Of a DNA stretch of 33,420 bases, positions 31,867-33,420 are shown one piece after another. The DNA lies in NCBI GenBank assembly GCA_014860585.1, contig JACZJL010000030.1:1-33420 (forward strand). Reading direction: 5' to 3'. The notes beneath the pieces are model-generated. The model saw nothing but the letters and a program-made list of their open reading frames with translations. It searched no databases and was not told the origin of the DNA. The stretch's first letter is position 1. Every line of letters starts with the position of its first letter. Source of the stretch: Bacteroidales bacterium. GTDB lineage: Bacteria > Bacteroidota > Bacteroidia > Bacteroidales > 4484-276. The translations under genes and the position numbers were made by a program.

Positions 31867-33420
31867 ATGAAAACGACAAGGAACTTTTACACAGCAATTA
31901 TGCTTTTCCTCCTGATTGGAGCGACTTCATTATTTGCTCAGACAGCAAAAATTCAGTTGATTCACAATTCAGCTGATGCAATTAGTCAAAACGTAGATAT
32001 TTACGTGAATGATGCTTTACTTATCGATAACTTTGAGTTCAGAACCGCCACCAAATTTTTTGATGTACCAGCCGGAGTTGATCTTAAAGTGACGGTTGTT
32101 CCAAATACTTTTGACATACCAAATGAATTGAAGTGGGAGCAGACAGTCAACTTCCAGCGTGATGAGCAGTATATTATCGTTGCAAACGGTTTGTTGGTAG
32201 AGTCGAGGTACACTCCATTCAAACCTTTCTCAGTCTATCCGTTTGCTGGCGCCAGAACTCAATCCATAAATGCCAGCAATAATGATGTTGAAACAAAATA
32301 CACTGATGTGCTTGTATTTCATGGCTCAACCGATGCGCCCAGTGTTAACGTGGTTGAATCAGGTGTCGGAGCTGGAACCATAATCAGTGATTTTTCCTAC
32401 GGTACTTATGCCGGATATCTTTCACTTCCTACTAATGATTACATTTTACAAGTGACCAATACTGATGAAACAGTAGTTGTAGCTCAATATTCCGCACCAC
32501 TTCAAACCCTGGGTCTTGAAGATATGGCACTCACAGTTTTGGCTTCTGGTTTCCTAAATCCATCCGAGAATTTTGATGGCGCTGCTTTTGGTCTTTACGT
32601 CGCATTACCTTCAGGTGGCGACCTAATCCCTTTGCCTCTGGTTGAAACCGAAAACAGAAATACCGCCCGCGTTCAGGTGATCCACAATTCAGCCGATGCA
32701 GCCGCAGTAGTTGTTGATGTGTGGTTGAACCAAACCAAATTGATTGACAACTTTGCCTTCCGTACATCTACACCTTTTATAGATGCCCCTGCCGGTGTAC
32801 TTCTTAACATTGGCATTGCTCCTCCAAACAGCACCAGTTGGACTCAGTCATTCAGCATAAAACAAGTAGCCTTGACTGCGGACCAAACCTATGTAATTGT
32901 TGCTAATGGCATTACCAGCACATCCGGATACACCCCTTCACCTTCCTTCAGTGTGAGTGTTTATCCTATTGGTCGTGAGGCCGCTTCCCAGCCAGGAAAC
33001 ACTGATGTACTGGTTGTACACGGCTCTACCGATGCACCTTCTGTTGATATTTATGAAACGGGTGTTGGCGCAGGTCTGATTGTTGATGATCTTACTTACG
33101 GTAATGTTGCAGGCTATCTTGAGCTTGAAACGTTAGATTATGTAATCGATATCCGTGATGAAACCGGAACTTCAACAGTTGCTGCTTACCAGGCACCACT
33201 TACTACTCTTGGTCTCGAAGGCGCTGCCTTGTCAGTGATTGCTTCAGGATTTCTGAATCCGGCCAACAACAGCAATGGCGAAGCTTTTGGATTGTACGTT
33301 GCCCTGCCATCAGGCGGTGATCTTATTCCTTTGCCACTGTACCAGCCAACTCAAACTGCCCGCGTTCAGGTAATCCACAATTCAGCTGATGCAGCTGCAG
33401 CAGTAGTAGATGTATGGCTT
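31867..33420 (+). CDS. Exported DUF4397 repeat protein (3' end outside window)
   Basis: This is the first 518 residues of an exported protein cut by the window edge; the frame is open to the last base. Residues 1-24 are a signal peptide (hydrophobic core LFLLIGATSLFA) with Gln25 next. The mature part consists of DUF4397 units with the hallmark IHNSADA, spaced 240 and 231 residues apart (Ile29 region, about 269 and 500). Each unit has a second half starting with a VHGSTDAPSV-like stretch and ending in FGLYVALPSGGDLIPLPL, so the ancestral repeat is about 120 residues. DUF4397 has an immunoglobulin-like beta fold and occurs in surface proteins. A T9SS sorting domain may follow beyond the window, but it is not seen. 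The upstream region has five TGTTTAA boxes. Confidence 0.9.
   Translation, partial: MKTTRNFYTAIMLFLLIGATSLFAQTAKIQLIHNSADAISQNVDIYVNDALLIDNFEFRTATKFFDVPAGVDLKVTVVPNTFDIPNELKWEQTVNFQRDEQYIIVANGLLVESRYTPFKPFSVYPFAGARTQSINASNNDVETKYTDVLVFHGSTDAPSVNVVESGVGAGTIISDFSYGTYAGYLSLPTNDYILQVTNTDETVVVAQYSAPLQTLGLEDMALTVLASGFLNPSENFDGAAFGLYVALPSGGDLIPLPLVETENRNTARVQVIHNSADAAAVVVDVWLNQTKLIDNFAFRTSTPFIDAPAGVLLNIGIAPPNSTSWTQSFSIKQVALTADQTYVIVANGITSTSGYTPSPSFSVSVYPIGREAASQPGNTDVLVVHGSTDAPSVDIYETGVGAGLIVDDLTYGNVAGYLELETLDYVIDIRDETGTSTVAAYQAPLTTLGLEGAALSVIASGFLNPANNSNGEAFGLYVALPSGGDLIPLPLYQPTQTARVQVIHNSADAAAAVVDVWL
31942..33420 (+). repeat. Long tandem repeat units within the DUF4397 gene
   Basis: Units begin at 31942, 32662 and 33355, giving periods of 720 and 693 bases. 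Units 2 and 3 are very alike at the DNA level around their starts, differing mostly at third codon positions. Each unit has a further internal half-repeat. Confidence 0.8.

Noticed and set aside
1-33420. CRISPR arrays, tRNA/rRNA genes, insertion sequences, phage or defence genes
   Set aside because: No short regularly spaced repeats, cloverleaf-like or rRNA sequence, transposase, integrase or target-site duplication was seen.

Overview
The window is from a member of the Bacteroidota, probably a Bacteroidales-like environmental lineage. It carries a type IX secretion (T9SS) core locus in the order porP/sprF-gldK-gldL-gldM-gldN, a protein with a T9SS type A C-terminal sorting domain, a PorW/SprE-like lipoprotein, and many -7 elements of the TAnnTTTG type used by the primary sigma factor of this phylum. 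Base composition is moderately AT-rich, with strongly AT-rich intergenic DNA. I saw no tRNA, rRNA, insertion sequence, phage gene or CRISPR array, so this looks like ordinary chromosome.

Layout. 1-5.3 kb: a T9SS cargo protein (minus), a phospholipase D/cardiolipin synthase-type enzyme and a PIN-PhoH ATPase (plus), then a glutaminyl cyclase-type M28 lipoprotein and a nitroreductase (minus). 5.5-10.3 kb: a 1011-residue TPR protein coupled by a one-base overlap to an outer-membrane beta-barrel (plus). 10.5-18.8 kb: recG, then the T9SS block gldN, gldM, gldL, gldK and porP/sprF, all on the minus strand, with a clear terminator between gldN and recG. 19-21.8 kb: an unrecognised 221-residue protein, a long spacer with a candidate structured RNA, and a three-PAS LuxR-type regulator (minus). 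21.9-25.3 kb: rseP, dxr and an M23 peptidase (minus). 25.5-29.2 kb: porW/sprE-like, bactofilin and a small AtpI-like membrane protein (plus). 29.3-33.4 kb: a B12-binding MerR (CarH/LitR-type) regulator, an ECF sigma factor, a SRPBCC protein and a repeat-rich DUF4397 exported protein that runs off the end.

How it fits together. GldL/GldM form the inner-membrane motor of the T9SS, GldK/GldN the periplasmic ring, and PorW/SprE and PorP/SprF the outer-membrane side. The first gene is a likely cargo of this machine. Six exported proteins here have Gln directly after the predicted signal peptidase I site, and the window also encodes the glutaminyl cyclase expected to turn such N-termini into pyroglutamate.

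The most interesting region is 29.2-31.9 kb. The MerR protein keeps the W-x9-EH and E-x-H-x-x-G signatures of adenosylcobalamin photoreceptors. The three intergenic regions around it, the sigma factor and the SRPBCC/DUF4397 pair hold 13 exact copies of TGTTTAA (either strand), several overlapping -7 elements. I propose a compact light- or B12-responsive regulon with a shared operator. The merR leader can also fold so that its GTG start codon is paired.
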